DNA of 64,000 bases from Bryobacterales bacterium KBS 96. GTDB lineage: Bacteria > Acidobacteriota > Terriglobia > Bryobacterales > Bryobacteraceae. How positions within the stretch are numbered: position 1 is the stretch's first letter; every line of letters begins with the position of its first letter. The notes under the pieces were generated by a model, which was not told the origin of the DNA, ran no database searches, and saw only the letters and a list, made by a program, of their open reading frames with translations. Location of the stretch: positions 2,334,629-2,398,628 of the forward strand of contig KB906767.1 of the NCBI GenBank assembly GCA_000381625.1. The letters run 5' to 3'. A program made the position numbers and the translations under genes. Positions 1 through 8,757 of the stretch are shown here, piece by piece.

Positions 1-360
1 TAACGGGACTTGAAGGAAGCGGCGGCCGGGGCCTAAGGCTCAGCTATGGAGCTAGTTAGCTGCTTTGGTACTTTCGCACTGCTTGGTGGCGCAATCCCGA
101 ACCAAAACAGCATCGGAGACATGATATCTCATGCGAGTCGCCGGCCGAAGGCCGGCCGCCGCGCCAGCGGCTTCGTTCAAGTCGCGAAGTGTTTACAAAT
201 CCGAGTCGCGCTTGTTTTCGGATCGCTGTCGAATGACGGGCCACACGTACATAACCGCCTGGTAATTGACGGATCGCCGACGAACACAGAAGCGATCGCC
301 AAATAGTATGCCCTTAATCGATCAGCCAAGTTCCCGGAGCCCGACTTCTGGGCAACACAT
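1..360. other. No gene recognised at left edge
   Basis: I see no supported gene here. Short open frames exist on both strands, but none resembles a known protein and none has a clear ribosome-binding site. The stretch lies just downstream of the helicase stop codon. Confidence 0.4.
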
Positions 361-1605
361 TCAGCGACGCCGGCGGGTGCCCGAGAAGCTTCTCGTCGTT
401 GTCAGCTTCGGACCGTTGCCCGACGGTTGGCTAGTACTCATCGAAGCCAGAAACGCCTGCACGTCCTTTACGAGCCCGATGGGGCGCGGCAGCGGCGGCA
501 GTTCGCGATATTGCACCTGAATCCCCAGTGCGCGCTCATAGTTGCGCACGTCGGAGCGTTCGATCGGAGTCACAAAGGTCCAGCAGGCGCCACGTGCGCC
601 AGCCCGGCCCGTGCGTCCGACGCGATGAATGAAGTTTTCCGCCTCCTGCGGCAAATCGTAGTTCACGACATGCGCGATGTCATCTACGTGAATCCCGCGC
701 GCCGCCACGTCCGTGGCGACCAGTACACGGTAAACACCGTCTTTGAAGCCCTGCAGCGCTTGGTTTCGCTGGCTCTGCGAGCGGTCGCCGTGGATGGAGA
801 CCACCTCGTGTTCCCCGCGCTCCAGAAATTTCGCGAGCCTGTCGGCCCCCTCTCTCGTGGCCACGAAGACGAGGAAAGAACCCTTCTCGTTCTTCAGCAG
901 ATGTTCGAGGAGATCAAACTTGGAACCCTGAGCGACTTCATAGCAGAAGAAATCGATCCGGCCGGCAGTTTCTACGCATGCCTCCACGGCGATCCGCACC
1001 GGATTGTGCACGTAACTTGCGACCAGACCCGCCACGGATTGCTCCATCGTGGCTGAGAAAAGCATTGTGTGACGTTTCGCCGGCAGCTTATCGAGGATGA
1101 TGCGCAGAGCGGGCAGGAAGCCCATATCGAGCATCCGATCGGCCTCGTCGAGAACCACAGTGGCGGTGCCGGAAAGATCGATCAGCCGCCGGTCCAGATA
1201 GTCGCAGAGACGGCCCGGCGTCGCGATCACCACTTCGGCCCCGGCCCGAATATCGCGCAACTGGTTGGTCTCACTCATGCCGCCCACAACCACGGCAGTG
1301 CGGATTCGCACGCCGTGGGCAAGTTGCCGGAATGCCGCATCGATCTGAATGGCAAGTTCGCGTGTGGGGCTGAGGATCAGAACTTTTATTCTTTTGGTGC
1401 GGGGAACGGCGGCGAGAGCTTCAATCAAGGGAATCGAAAACGCCAGCGTCTTGCCTGTGCCAGTCGGCGCAGTCGCCACGACGTCGCGGCCTTCCATGAG
1501 TGGCGGAATGGCCTGCGCCTGAATGGGCGTGGGAGTGACGAATTCGTTCTTAGCGAGGTTGTTCCGCAACGCCGAGCAAAGATTGAGTTCGGAAAAATGC
1601 TGCAT
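361..1605 (-). CDS. DEAD-box ATP-dependent RNA helicase (RhlE-like)
   Basis: This 414-residue protein is a cytoplasmic ATP-dependent RNA helicase expected to unwind short RNA duplexes in ribosome assembly or mRNA turnover. All core motifs are visible in order: a Q motif (TPIQAQ near residue 25), Walker A (PTGTGKT, 47-53), PTRELA (80-85), TPGR (129-132), DEAD (153-156), SAT (184-186) and HRVGRTGRAG near residue 330. The C-terminal tail is short and ends in basic residues (GTRRRR), typical of RhlE-type enzymes that use a basic tail for RNA contact. The ATG at 1605 puts the Q motif at the usual distance from the N terminus. It stands alone on its strand. The RhlE subgroup is inferred; the helicase call is firm. 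Confidence 0.95.
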   Translation of the reverse strand: MQHFSELNLCSALRNNLAKNEFVTPTPIQAQAIPPLMEGRDVVATAPTGTGKTLAFSIPLIEALAAVPRTKRIKVLILSPTRELAIQIDAAFRQLAHGVRIRTAVVVGGMSETNQLRDIRAGAEVVIATPGRLCDYLDRRLIDLSGTATVVLDEADRMLDMGFLPALRIILDKLPAKRHTMLFSATMEQSVAGLVASYVHNPVRIAVEACVETAGRIDFFCYEVAQGSKFDLLEHLLKNEKGSFLVFVATREGADRLAKFLERGEHEVVSIHGDRSQSQRNQALQGFKDGVYRVLVATDVAARGIHVDDIAHVVNYDLPQEAENFIHRVGRTGRAGARGACWTFVTPIERSDVRNYERALGIQVQYRELPPLPRPIGLVKDVQAFLASMSTSQPSGNGPKLTTTRSFSGTRRRR

Positions 1606-1947
1606 CCATTGTGCTCGGTTCTCCTGCGGGGAACCGGAACATTGTCAGCTTTCAGGATAGCAGCGTTAAGAAGTGCACGAGGTTCGAAACATGGCGTTCG
1701 TAGGACAGACCATGCAGGATCGAATACGTATTCCAGAAACTTCCAGGATGCGGCAATCTTGGATATCACTACGTGCGTGGTCGCGAAGGGTAGAGCGATC
1801 CGAGTTCCGTCTGCAATTTCAGGTAAGCTTGGCAATAATCAGAGACTGTCCGGGCCGTTGCAAGATACCATCTTCCATTCCGGCGAAGTACCCGCGAGAA
1901 GTAAAGAGCCGGGCAGCGATCGTGAAATCGCTGCCCGGCAGATCCGG
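1606..1947. other. Intergenic region between helicase and ssb copy A
   Basis: No gene is supported. The only clear structure is the hairpin at 1908-1939 next to the ssb stop codon. A short stretch (GAAGGGTAGAGC) resembles sequence at a similar place beside the second ssb copy, so the duplicated module may extend slightly into this gap. Confidence 0.4.
1908..1939 (-). terminator. Terminator hairpin after ssb (copy A)
   Basis: A perfect 13-bp inverted repeat (GCCGGGCAGCGAT and its complement) encloses a 6-nt loop just past the ssb stop codon. Read on the minus strand it is followed by TCTTTAC, a weak U-rich tail. An equivalent hairpin follows the second ssb copy, supporting a conserved terminator. 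Confidence 0.7.
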
Positions 1948-2337
1948 TCAGTCGAGGGGTTCCTCGGCTGGCTCTGATTCAGGAGTGGAAACGGGCTGTC
2001 TGTCCGAGCGGTCCAGCGCCAAGATAGAGCTGGCATGGATTTCAGCTACGCGAAGGCTGCGATCGGATTCTGCCGGCGTGTATTCACGGTAACGCAGCTC
2101 GCCTTCGACTTCGATATACGCACCTTTCTGCAATGTGCCGGCCCATTCGGCTAGCTTGTTCCAGCTGATGACACGGTGCCATTCGGTGCGCGCCTTGTAC
2201 TCGTTGCTGCCTTTTTCTTTCCAGCTCATGCTGGTAGCCAGCGAAAGGCGGGTGTAGACGGTGCCGTTCGGTGTAGAGCGCCTTTCGGCGTCTTGGCCGA
2301 GAAAACCAATGAGAGTGATGCGATTTTTGCAAAGCAT
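1948..2337 (-). CDS. ssb: Single-stranded DNA-binding protein, module copy A
   Basis: This 129-residue SSB coats single-stranded DNA during replication and repair. The OB-fold is recognisable: NRITLIGFLGQDAE at the N terminus, TEWHRVISWNKLAEWAG in the middle and GAYIEVEGELRYREY before residue 90. The start at 2337 is preceded by GGAAG at good spacing and matches the second copy; longer in-frame starts run into conserved non-coding DNA. The C-terminal tip ends EEPLD and is acidic, but lacks the DDDIPF motif used by chromosomal SSB to recruit partners, as is common in plasmid-type SSBs. It is divergent from repA across about 1 kb and is nearly identical to the copy at 21955-22344, so it probably serves an integrated plasmid-like replicon. 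Confidence 0.93.
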   Translation of the reverse strand: MLCKNRITLIGFLGQDAERRSTPNGTVYTRLSLATSMSWKEKGSNEYKARTEWHRVISWNKLAEWAGTLQKGAYIEVEGELRYREYTPAESDRSLRVAEIHASSILALDRSDRQPVSTPESEPAEEPLD

Positions 2338-2906
2338 GTTTTGTCTTCCTTTCGTGCCCGATCGGTTGGGGCGAACCGGAGCGAAGGGGGCCGCTCTCCA
2401 GGCCAGCGAGGCGGTTTTTCGGAGGGTCAGGAGCGGATTGTTTGTGTTCTGCAAAAGGCGAAGCCGGCAATCCGGGAGGGAAACCGAAACCCGTTAGGGC
2501 TGGAACTGCTGAGCGCCGCCGCCGAGCGCGGGAATTACCCTGAAGCCAAGCCCGACCGAGATGGGCTGAAAGGCAGACTGGCCTACAGAAATGGCCAAAA
2601 GATTTTTCGACACAATGACGATGCCGAGCGCTCTCTTCCGCACGCAGACCCTCTCCCGCATCGCCGCATGTCAGAGGGATCGGAAACAGAATGACGGCAA
2701 CGTGTTCGCGCACGCAGGCACTCGCAAACCGTTTGACAATCGGACTGCGCGCCGGATTAGAACGGGATGTGTATTATCGAGGTCTACCGTTGCGGACTGC
2801 GTGGCAGTGGAGTCGCCGTATTTATTGGCTCATGAGCAGTGAGGATGGCGTTCCGACAAAGTGGGCGGATACCTCTCGGCAGGTTCGGACCTGCAACATG
2901 CCGTCA

Positions 2907-2934
2907 GAATGCCAGCGTAGGGCAGATGGCATTC
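2907..2934. repeat. Conserved stem-loop in candidate origin (copy A)
   Basis: Arms GAATGCC and GGCATTC enclose 14 bases. The second module keeps both arms at 22926-22953 while the loop differs, which suggests the pairing itself is conserved. Confidence 0.55.
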
Positions 2935-3043
2935 CGTAACGAAGACACGGCCAGTCAATAGGTTACGTTCAACCCGAGAATGCGATTACTGCGTTAAGGC
3001 AACAGCGACGAAGGGCAAAATGCTGCCAAGCTATTGAAATGGT

Positions 3044-3087
3044 TGGAGCGGGAGAGGGGAGTCGAACCCCCGTATCAAGCTTGGGAA
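3044..3087 (-). other. 3' half of tRNA-Gly(CCC), candidate attachment site (copy A)
   Basis: Read on the minus strand this gives the loop TTCCCAA with anticodon CCC, the 3' anticodon strand GCTTG, a T-arm with GTTCGACT, acceptor strand CTCCCGC, discriminator T and an encoded CCA. No 5' half able to pair with it (GCGGGAG start, D-arm) lies upstream, so it is not a working tRNA. A fragment running from the anticodon loop to CCA is the classic footprint of tyrosine-recombinase integration at a tRNA gene. The same fragment occurs at 23063-23106. Confidence 0.6.
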
Positions 3088-3370
3088 TCCAACTGGCGTT
3101 TGTCAATAAAGAACAAATGCGTCCATGGCGATTAATCTTGACCATAGAAGTGAATGGCGGCTCAGCAACTTACGACAAATCGGTCCTTAATGCAGTAATC
3201 GCAGTAAGCGGGCCGGTGGCGATTTAAGCCCTTCTCAATCATCCAGCAAAAGCGCTTTGGGACCTCTCACCCAACCGCGCCAGGTAAGTCCTGGCGGTGA
3301 CGCGAGGTGAGGGTTGCAAAATCTAAAAGCCCAACGTGTGTTCGGGCACGAGACAGGTGGAACCGGCGGT

Positions 3371-4330
3371 ATGGAGTCCGCTGGCGCGAGCTTGAAACGA
3401 ATGCTGCCGGAGCTGGTGGTTTCAAAACAGAAGCTGCGGCAAGCTGAAGGCACTTGCATGGTGCGCATGAAGCGCGAGGAAGGAAGGCAGAACGTGGGGT
3501 TCAGTTCTAGGCCATTTGTGCTGTGTGGGCTACCGGTGCGCAAGCCACCCACAGGCGAGAATTTATACGAAAGGCGGAACGGCGATTTCGTCCTACAGAT
3601 CACCGGACATCCGAGCTACGGACTACCGTTCGGTCAAGACCGCATTGTGCCAATCTATTTGGCGACGCTCGCAGTACGCCAAAAGAGCCAAACGATTCGG
3701 TTCCGCACCGCTGCCCAAATGCTGGAGACCTTCGGAATGCACAAAGGTGGCAAGGAGTACCGGCGCTTGGTGGCCGCTTTCGAACGGATTTTTGGCGCAA
3801 CCATTTTCTTCGGGACGGATGCGCTTCGAGACACGGCCAAGGTGGTCCAGCGGTCGCGATTCAGCTTTTTTCAAGAAGCACAGATCTGGTACAGCCGAGA
3901 TACCGAGCAGTACCCGGTTTCCGACCAATTCGAGAACGTGATCGTATTGAGTGACGAATTCTACCGGGAGATTATGACCCATCCCATTCCTGCAGATCTC
4001 GAAGCAGTGAAAGTGCTGGCCGCGTCGCCGGCCGTGTTGGACTTATTCATGTGGCTTTCGTATCGCTGCTTCCTGGCGAAGGGAAAGGAGATGATTCCGT
4101 TGTTTGGGCCACGCGGTCTCGCGAGGCAGATTGGCTCAATTGAATACGCACGGCCGCGCCGGTTTCGCGAAAAACTCGACCTCTGGTTGGAATCGATCCG
4201 TGTGCTATGGCCGGAATGCCCGGGAAAAATCAGCAGTGATGGAACGGACCTCGTTGTCGATCACGCTTACTCCGTCTTAGTTAATAACGGAGGAAATCGC
4301 GCGATAGCCGTGAATGGAGGAATCTCGTGA
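3371..4330 (+). CDS. RepA-type plasmid replication initiator, module copy A
   Basis: The 319-residue product resembles plasmid-encoded RepA replication initiators, which bind an origin and start replication. Recognisable stretches are FSSRPFVLCGLPVRKPP, LPFGQDRIVPIYLATLAV, a helical segment with RTAAQMLETFGMHKGGKEYRRL, and VLDLFMWLSYRCF. The start at 3371 (MESAG) is chosen because it is conserved with copy B at 23381; an in-frame TTG lies at 3314. The gene overlaps the next one by four bases (GTGA). Its paralogue 20 kb away is very similar throughout. No partition, transfer or integrase genes are nearby, so this is probably a remnant of an integrated plasmid or mobile element. The family call comes from residue patterns, not a search. 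Confidence 0.75.
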   Translation: MESAGASLKRMLPELVVSKQKLRQAEGTCMVRMKREEGRQNVGFSSRPFVLCGLPVRKPPTGENLYERRNGDFVLQITGHPSYGLPFGQDRIVPIYLATLAVRQKSQTIRFRTAAQMLETFGMHKGGKEYRRLVAAFERIFGATIFFGTDALRDTAKVVQRSRFSFFQEAQIWYSRDTEQYPVSDQFENVIVLSDEFYREIMTHPIPADLEAVKVLAASPAVLDLFMWLSYRCFLAKGKEMIPLFGPRGLARQIGSIEYARPRRFREKLDLWLESIRVLWPECPGKISSDGTDLVVDHAYSVLVNNGGNRAIAVNGGIS

Positions 4331-4674
4331 GGACGATATCCGAACCAACCCGGCGCAAGGCGCAAGCTTCTGATGACACGCGGCGACCTGTCTGGCTAGA
4401 AGCGACGGAATCTTTTTACAAAAAACTAAATCGGATCGCGAAGCAATGCGAAGTCTCTCGTTATGACGCTCTGAGCAAAGGCCTCGATGCCCTGCTGCGG
4501 GAAACACAAATACGAAGCTCGGCCTTGAACCGTAATGTTAAGAGCCCTGCCCAGTCGGAGGTGTTCCGGCGGACCATGGGGCAGGTTTCGCGGAACTACT
4601 GGGCAACAGTTAGCCTGGAAGAACGGCGCGAACGAGGGCAAAGGGGTGCTCACGCTCGGTGGAATCGGCATTAA
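4327..4674 (+). CDS. Small basic protein coupled to repA (copy A), function unknown
   Basis: This 115-residue basic protein starts at a GTG that overlaps the repA stop, with GGAGG six bases upstream. The central part (VWLEATESFYKKLNRIA, then SRYDALSKGLDALLRE) looks like a small helical DNA-binding fold. The C-terminal half (SPAQSEVFRRTMGQVSRNYW) is almost identical to the copy at 25481-25864. Translational coupling to the initiator suggests a role in copy control, partition or origin binding, but I do not recognise a named family. Confidence 0.65.
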   Translation: MRTISEPTRRKAQASDDTRRPVWLEATESFYKKLNRIAKQCEVSRYDALSKGLDALLRETQIRSSALNRNVKSPAQSEVFRRTMGQVSRNYWATVSLEERRERGQRGAHARWNRH

Positions 4675-4746
4675 CCGGTTACAATGTCTCGTCAACAGGT
4701 TGCGATTCAACTGTACAGTTCGGATAATTGAACTGAAGACTTCAAG

Positions 4747-5043
4747 ATGCAACCAGCGAAGAACAGATCTATCGTCGTATCGGCGCTCACGGCCCGCACC
4801 GGCTTCGGCAAGCTGCTGCGCCGGGTGGAAGATGAGCAGCGCTCGCTCGTGATCGAAAAACGGGGCACGCCCGCTGCAGTGCTGCTCAGTATCCGTGACT
4901 ATGTACGCCTGGCGGCCCCAGAACCCGAAGTGCTCCGTGTCATTGGTGAAGAATCGAAGCGCAAGGGCACCAACAAGCTTAGTTCACGGCGGATTGATCG
5001 GATCATCAAGACGGTCCGCACTGAAAAACGCAAGCGCGGATGA
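4747..5043 (+). CDS. Phd/YefM-family antitoxin
   Basis: This 98-residue protein fits the antitoxin of a type II toxin-antitoxin pair. Its N-terminal half (VSALTARTGFGKLLRRVE, then VIEKRGTPAAVLLSIRDY) has the Phd/YefM pattern: a DNA-binding fold that represses its own promoter. The basic C-terminal tail would neutralise the toxin. It overlaps the PIN gene by four bases (ATGA), the usual antitoxin-first order. Its position right after the replication module suggests it stabilised that element. Confidence 0.85.
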   Translation: MQPAKNRSIVVSALTARTGFGKLLRRVEDEQRSLVIEKRGTPAAVLLSIRDYVRLAAPEPEVLRVIGEESKRKGTNKLSSRRIDRIIKTVRTEKRKRG

Positions 5044-5462
5044 TCTCGCTCCGGCTGGTGGTGGATACCAACATCGTCGTTTCGGCCGCCCTCAAGCCGG
5101 ACGGCCTTCAGCGTACGGTTCTTCTGCTCGCGATGACCAAGCCAGCAAGTCTATACGTCACTCAAGAGATTATCGCGGAGTACCGTGACGTGCTCTCGCG
5201 TGCCGAGCTGAAAATTCGCAAAGGGCTCCGTCAACAATTACTACAGCTCATTCAGAACCACGCACACCAGGTCAAACCGTCACGCCCGCTTCAGGTCACG
5301 AGTGATCCGGACGACAACAAGTTCTTAGAGTGCGCCGATGCGGCGCGCGCCGACTACCTGGTCACCGGCAATCAGCGCCATTTTCTGAAATTCTGGAAGA
5401 AAACTAAGGTGATCACCTCGCGAGAGTTCATCGATATCGTGACACCCCATCTGGTTCGATGA
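5040..5462 (+). CDS. PIN-domain toxin (putative VapC-like ribonuclease)
   Basis: The 140-residue protein is a PIN-domain ribonuclease, the toxin partner of the upstream Phd-like antitoxin. The first acidic residue lies in VVDTNIVVSA, a second cluster in SDPDDNKFLECA, and a third in ARADYLVTGN, matching the acidic metal-binding site of the family. It belongs to the PIN group annotated as putative toxin component, about 140 residues long. It appears intact, unlike the PIN gene split at 33220 and 39883. Confidence 0.88.
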   Translation: MISLRLVVDTNIVVSAALKPDGLQRTVLLLAMTKPASLYVTQEIIAEYRDVLSRAELKIRKGLRQQLLQLIQNHAHQVKPSRPLQVTSDPDDNKFLECADAARADYLVTGNQRHFLKFWKKTKVITSREFIDIVTPHLVR

Positions 5463-5827
5463 ATGTGGGTGCTGCCATCTCCACTGCCAGGAGGGGCAAA
5501 CCAAGCGCATGGGCAGCTCATTAGCGAACGCTTACCGGGAGGTCGGCACGAGATCTGCCCGCGCCTAAGATATGAGCAAATGATGCGCGGCTCATGAGCG
5601 AGTTTGCGATGCCTAACGCGCATGTCGCGGTCATGCGCGTGCACTTTCAATCAGCGCGATGGCGACAAACCGTCAACTTGGATTTGTAAACGCTGCGCCG
5701 TTACCGAGGATCAATCCGGCGTCGGCCACTTCTCATCGTCGGGCGTTACGCAACCGGGTGCACACGGCAGGGCTATCTTGATCAACCGGCCAAATGCCGG
5801 CTGGCGTTGCCACCAGCGCGCAGCCGG
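5463..5827. other. Intergenic region, nothing recognised
   Basis: This gap separates the PIN toxin from the convergent permease gene. Open frames here have no recognisable product and no strong hairpin stands out. Confidence 0.4.
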
Positions 5828-8284
5828 TCACTCCTGGCGGAGCGCGCGAATCGGGTCAACTCTCGTGGCTCGCAGCGCTGGGATCAGGCTCGCAAGTACC
5901 GCAACCACAATAAGGAACAGCGCTGCCCCCGCTATGCTCACGGGGTCGGCTGGACTGACTTGGTAAAGCAGAGGCGCCATCCGCGGGGCCGCTGCCAGGG
6001 CGATGGCGAGGCCGGCGGCGATCCCCAATAAAGCCAGCAGCAAGCCTTCTCTCATGACAATCCGAAGCACGCCCCCAGGGCCGGCCCCCAGCGCCATGCG
6101 GATACCGATTTCCCGAGCCCGTTGGCTTACCGAGTGAGCCATAACTCCATAAAGACCTACCCCGGCGAGCAGCATGGAAATGGCGCCGAGCACTGCGAGG
6201 AACGACGAGGCGATCCGCGACCCAAACCAGGCAGCCGAGATGTAATCCGACAAGGGCATGGCCGTGAGGCCGGCGGCATTTGGATCGATGGCCGACATTT
6301 CACGACGCAGTAAGGGGACTAAATCGCGCGCGTCACGGTCGGTCCGGGCGTAGAGGGCGACTCCGTTTTCGCCACTGCCGTAGTGCACCTGGTCGAAGGA
6401 CATGTAGAAGTAGGGCTGCGGTGCTTCCGACAGGTTGAAGTACTTGCTGTCCTTGACCATTCCTACAATCTTGAACGGTTTGCCCCCAAAAGCGAGATTG
6501 TGCGAGAAGCGATAAATCCGCACCCGGTGCCCCACGGGGTCGCGCCCGTCGAAAAAGCGCCGTGCAAACGACTCGTTGACGATCATGATCCGCGGTGCCG
6601 TTTCGTTATCCTCGGCCCGGAAATCGCGGCCGGCGAGAAGCGGGATCCGCAGCACGTCGAAATAGCCGGGCGACACCGAGGCGTGATGCACATCCAGGTT
6701 CTCGCCGGGCCGCGACGCATACCCTTCTACCACGACGCTGTTCCACTTTCCCAGCCCGAAGCCGAGCGGGATGGAGTCGGAATAGGCGGCGCCTGTGACC
6801 CCTGGTGCGGCCAGCAGGTGGTCGCGGAGCCGCCGCGAGAACTCCTGCTCCTCGCTGGCCGTGTAGTTGTTCGTCGACAGAAAAAGACGGCACACCGTCA
6901 CGTTGCGGTGATTGAAACCGGCCGGGGTGTTCTCTAACCCATAAAGGCTGCGAACAAACAATCCGAGCGTCACCAGAGCCGCGAGCGCCAACCCCGTTTC
7001 GGCTACCACCAGCGCCCCTGAGATGCGCTGCGCGTGCCCGCTCCGTGTACCGCCTCTTCCACCCTGCTTCAGTGCATCCACCAGGCTGCGCCGCACCAAC
7101 TGGAACGCGGGCGGAATCCCGGAAATCAGCGGGGAAGCCAAGCAGACCAGAGCGGCAAAGAAGAACACCCGGGCGCTCGGCTGTACGTTGAAACTCACCG
7201 GCACTCCTGTGGGCGGTACGAAATAGATCAACACATTTTCAAGCCACAGAGCCAGCGGCAACCCGGCAAGCGTTGCCAGGGCCGCCAAAAGCAGGCTTTC
7301 AAAAATCAACTGGCGGCTCAGACGACCCGGACTGGCGCCCAGGGCAGCGCGGATGCCGAACTCCGTCTGCCGGGCCGCGGAACGAGCCAGTAGAAGATTG
7401 GCGACGTTGGCGCATGCAATCAGCAGCACGAGTCCACACGCCGCACCGAGGATGGCCAGCGGCCATGCCACAATGCTCGACGCCCCCCAATCCTTCGCCT
7501 TCCAGATCGGTACGATCCGGGCGCCGATCCCCTGGTTGGTCTTCGGAAAGCCACGGGCAAGGCGCGCGGCAACCGTCGCCGCCTCGGCGCTTGCCTCCGA
7601 GACGCTGACGCCGGGTTTGAGCCTGACTATGGCATGGAAATGCCGCGCATCGCGCTCGCGTTCTCCGGCCAGCCGCGCTGGAACCCAGAAGTCGAGCGCC
7701 ATTCCCGGGAAATCGCCGCGAAATTCCGGAGGCGCTACCCCGACGATGGTGACCGGGTACCGGTTGATCCGCACGGTGCGGCCGAGGACGGACTTGTCGG
7801 CATGAAAATAGTTCTTCCACAGCCGATAGCTGATGACGGCCGTGAACGCTTTGGCCCGGTCGCCGTATTCGTCGCGAGCGAACGCGCGACCCAGGACCGG
7901 CTTTACGCCCAAGACGTCGAAGTAGTTTCCGGAGACCGATTCGTACCACACGGAAGAGGCCTTTTCTCCCTCGCCGATCGAGGCGGGGCCCTTTTGGTTC
8001 AGTAACAATCCGGAAACAGTGCGGAGGCTGTCCTGGAAGTCCCGGAAGTCGGTGTACGAAACCTGATTCTGCAGGCCGCTGGCACTGACGGACTCAAGCA
8101 CGGCGAGTTGTCCGTCGTCCCTGGCGCCGCGGAACGGGTGCAGGACCATTCCGTCGATCCAGCCAAAGACGGTCGTGATAACGGCAATACCTAGCGCCAG
8201 AGTAAGCACTGCGACCGCGGTCAGGGTCGGCGTCCGGCGGAGGACACGCATCGCATACCGGAGGTCTTCAAAGACGCCTCGCAT
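5828..8284 (-). CDS. MacB-like ABC transporter permease (ADOP type)
   Basis: This 818-residue inner-membrane protein belongs to the large MacB/FtsX-type permeases abundant in Acidobacteria. It starts MRGVFEDLRYAMRVLRRTPT, followed by the first membrane helix. A large periplasmic MacB_PCD-like domain follows, then a cluster of helices around residues 270-400 (ACANVANLLLARSAARQTEFGIRAALGA), a second periplasmic domain, and a final helix set with SQRAREIGIRMALGAG. The duplicated FtsX motif is typical of these double-length permeases. They need a separate ATPase, and none is encoded next to it here. Substrate is unknown; related proteins are linked to export of lipids, peptides or macrolides. It is divergent from the sensor kinase. 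Confidence 0.9.
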   Translation of the reverse strand: MRGVFEDLRYAMRVLRRTPTLTAVAVLTLALGIAVITTVFGWIDGMVLHPFRGARDDGQLAVLESVSASGLQNQVSYTDFRDFQDSLRTVSGLLLNQKGPASIGEGEKASSVWYESVSGNYFDVLGVKPVLGRAFARDEYGDRAKAFTAVISYRLWKNYFHADKSVLGRTVRINRYPVTIVGVAPPEFRGDFPGMALDFWVPARLAGERERDARHFHAIVRLKPGVSVSEASAEAATVAARLARGFPKTNQGIGARIVPIWKAKDWGASSIVAWPLAILGAACGLVLLIACANVANLLLARSAARQTEFGIRAALGASPGRLSRQLIFESLLLAALATLAGLPLALWLENVLIYFVPPTGVPVSFNVQPSARVFFFAALVCLASPLISGIPPAFQLVRRSLVDALKQGGRGGTRSGHAQRISGALVVAETGLALAALVTLGLFVRSLYGLENTPAGFNHRNVTVCRLFLSTNNYTASEEQEFSRRLRDHLLAAPGVTGAAYSDSIPLGFGLGKWNSVVVEGYASRPGENLDVHHASVSPGYFDVLRIPLLAGRDFRAEDNETAPRIMIVNESFARRFFDGRDPVGHRVRIYRFSHNLAFGGKPFKIVGMVKDSKYFNLSEAPQPYFYMSFDQVHYGSGENGVALYARTDRDARDLVPLLRREMSAIDPNAAGLTAMPLSDYISAAWFGSRIASSFLAVLGAISMLLAGVGLYGVMAHSVSQRAREIGIRMALGAGPGGVLRIVMREGLLLALLGIAAGLAIALAAAPRMAPLLYQVSPADPVSIAGAALFLIVVAVLASLIPALRATRVDPIRALRQE

Positions 8285-8757
8285 GTGGTTTCCTGCCCTT
8301 GGGTGCAGGTTGGCTTCCTAAGCAGGTGCTTGATTCTATTGAACGGTAAGGTCAGTCGGTGGTCGATTTTCGGGGTTCAGGCGTCCGAAAATGGGACCCG
8401 CCCTTCACGATTTCTAGCTGATTGCAACGGTGTGGCCGCAGACCGAATAAGTCGAGTTGCATTTCGGGAATGATTCCGGGAGCAGGGCGGAGGTATGCGT
8501 ACAGACGCAGGATTTCGCTGCCTTTCGGTATCCACACTGACCCGGTTGTCGCTGATGCTGAGACTTGCCAGAAGCGGTGGAGGGAATTAACTCCTGCCTG
8601 GTCGGAAGGGTAGAGAAATACCGCACACCTCTGCCGAAGCGGATTAGCAAACACTGCGCCGTTCTCAGGAGTAATCCGCGCGTTCAACAATCCAAAATTT
8701 GGATATGTCTTGGGATTTCGCTACGCCGGATAGAATAATCATCTCGGTCTTAGTCTC
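8285..8757. other. Divergent intergenic region between permease and sensor kinase
   Basis: The gap should hold the promoters of both flanking genes. I see no convincing gene and no clear repeat. No strong Shine-Dalgarno sequence precedes the kinase ATG at 8758. Confidence 0.4.

Larger units (their letters stand above)
2338..3370. other. Conserved ssb-repA intergenic region, candidate origin (copy A)
   Basis: This stretch of about 1 kb has no convincing gene but is strongly conserved with 22345-23380. The best-conserved blocks are the 220 bases before ssb (about 2340-2570), the hairpin at 2907-2934 and about 2985-3235, which includes a tRNA-Gly 3' half. Its place between ssb and a replication initiator gene, and conservation without coding capacity, suggest a replication origin or regulatory leader. 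I did not find clear tandem iterons by eye. Confidence 0.5.

Noticed and set aside
1069-1977. A 302-residue open frame on the plus strand
   Set aside because: It lies opposite the helicase, which has all its motifs; the translation has no recognisable features and reflects GC-rich codon periodicity.
3044-3087. A working tRNA gene
   Set aside because: Only the 3' half from the anticodon loop is present; no D-arm or GCGGGAG 5' acceptor strand is found upstream on the minus strand.
3039-3227. Frame beginning MVGAGEGSRTPV, also at 23058
   Set aside because: This peptide is a well-known false translation of the antisense of a tRNA 3' end; the DNA here is a tRNA-Gly fragment.
5604-5966. A 120-residue frame reaching into the permease region
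   Set aside because: It runs antisense into the end of the permease gene and shows no known protein pattern.
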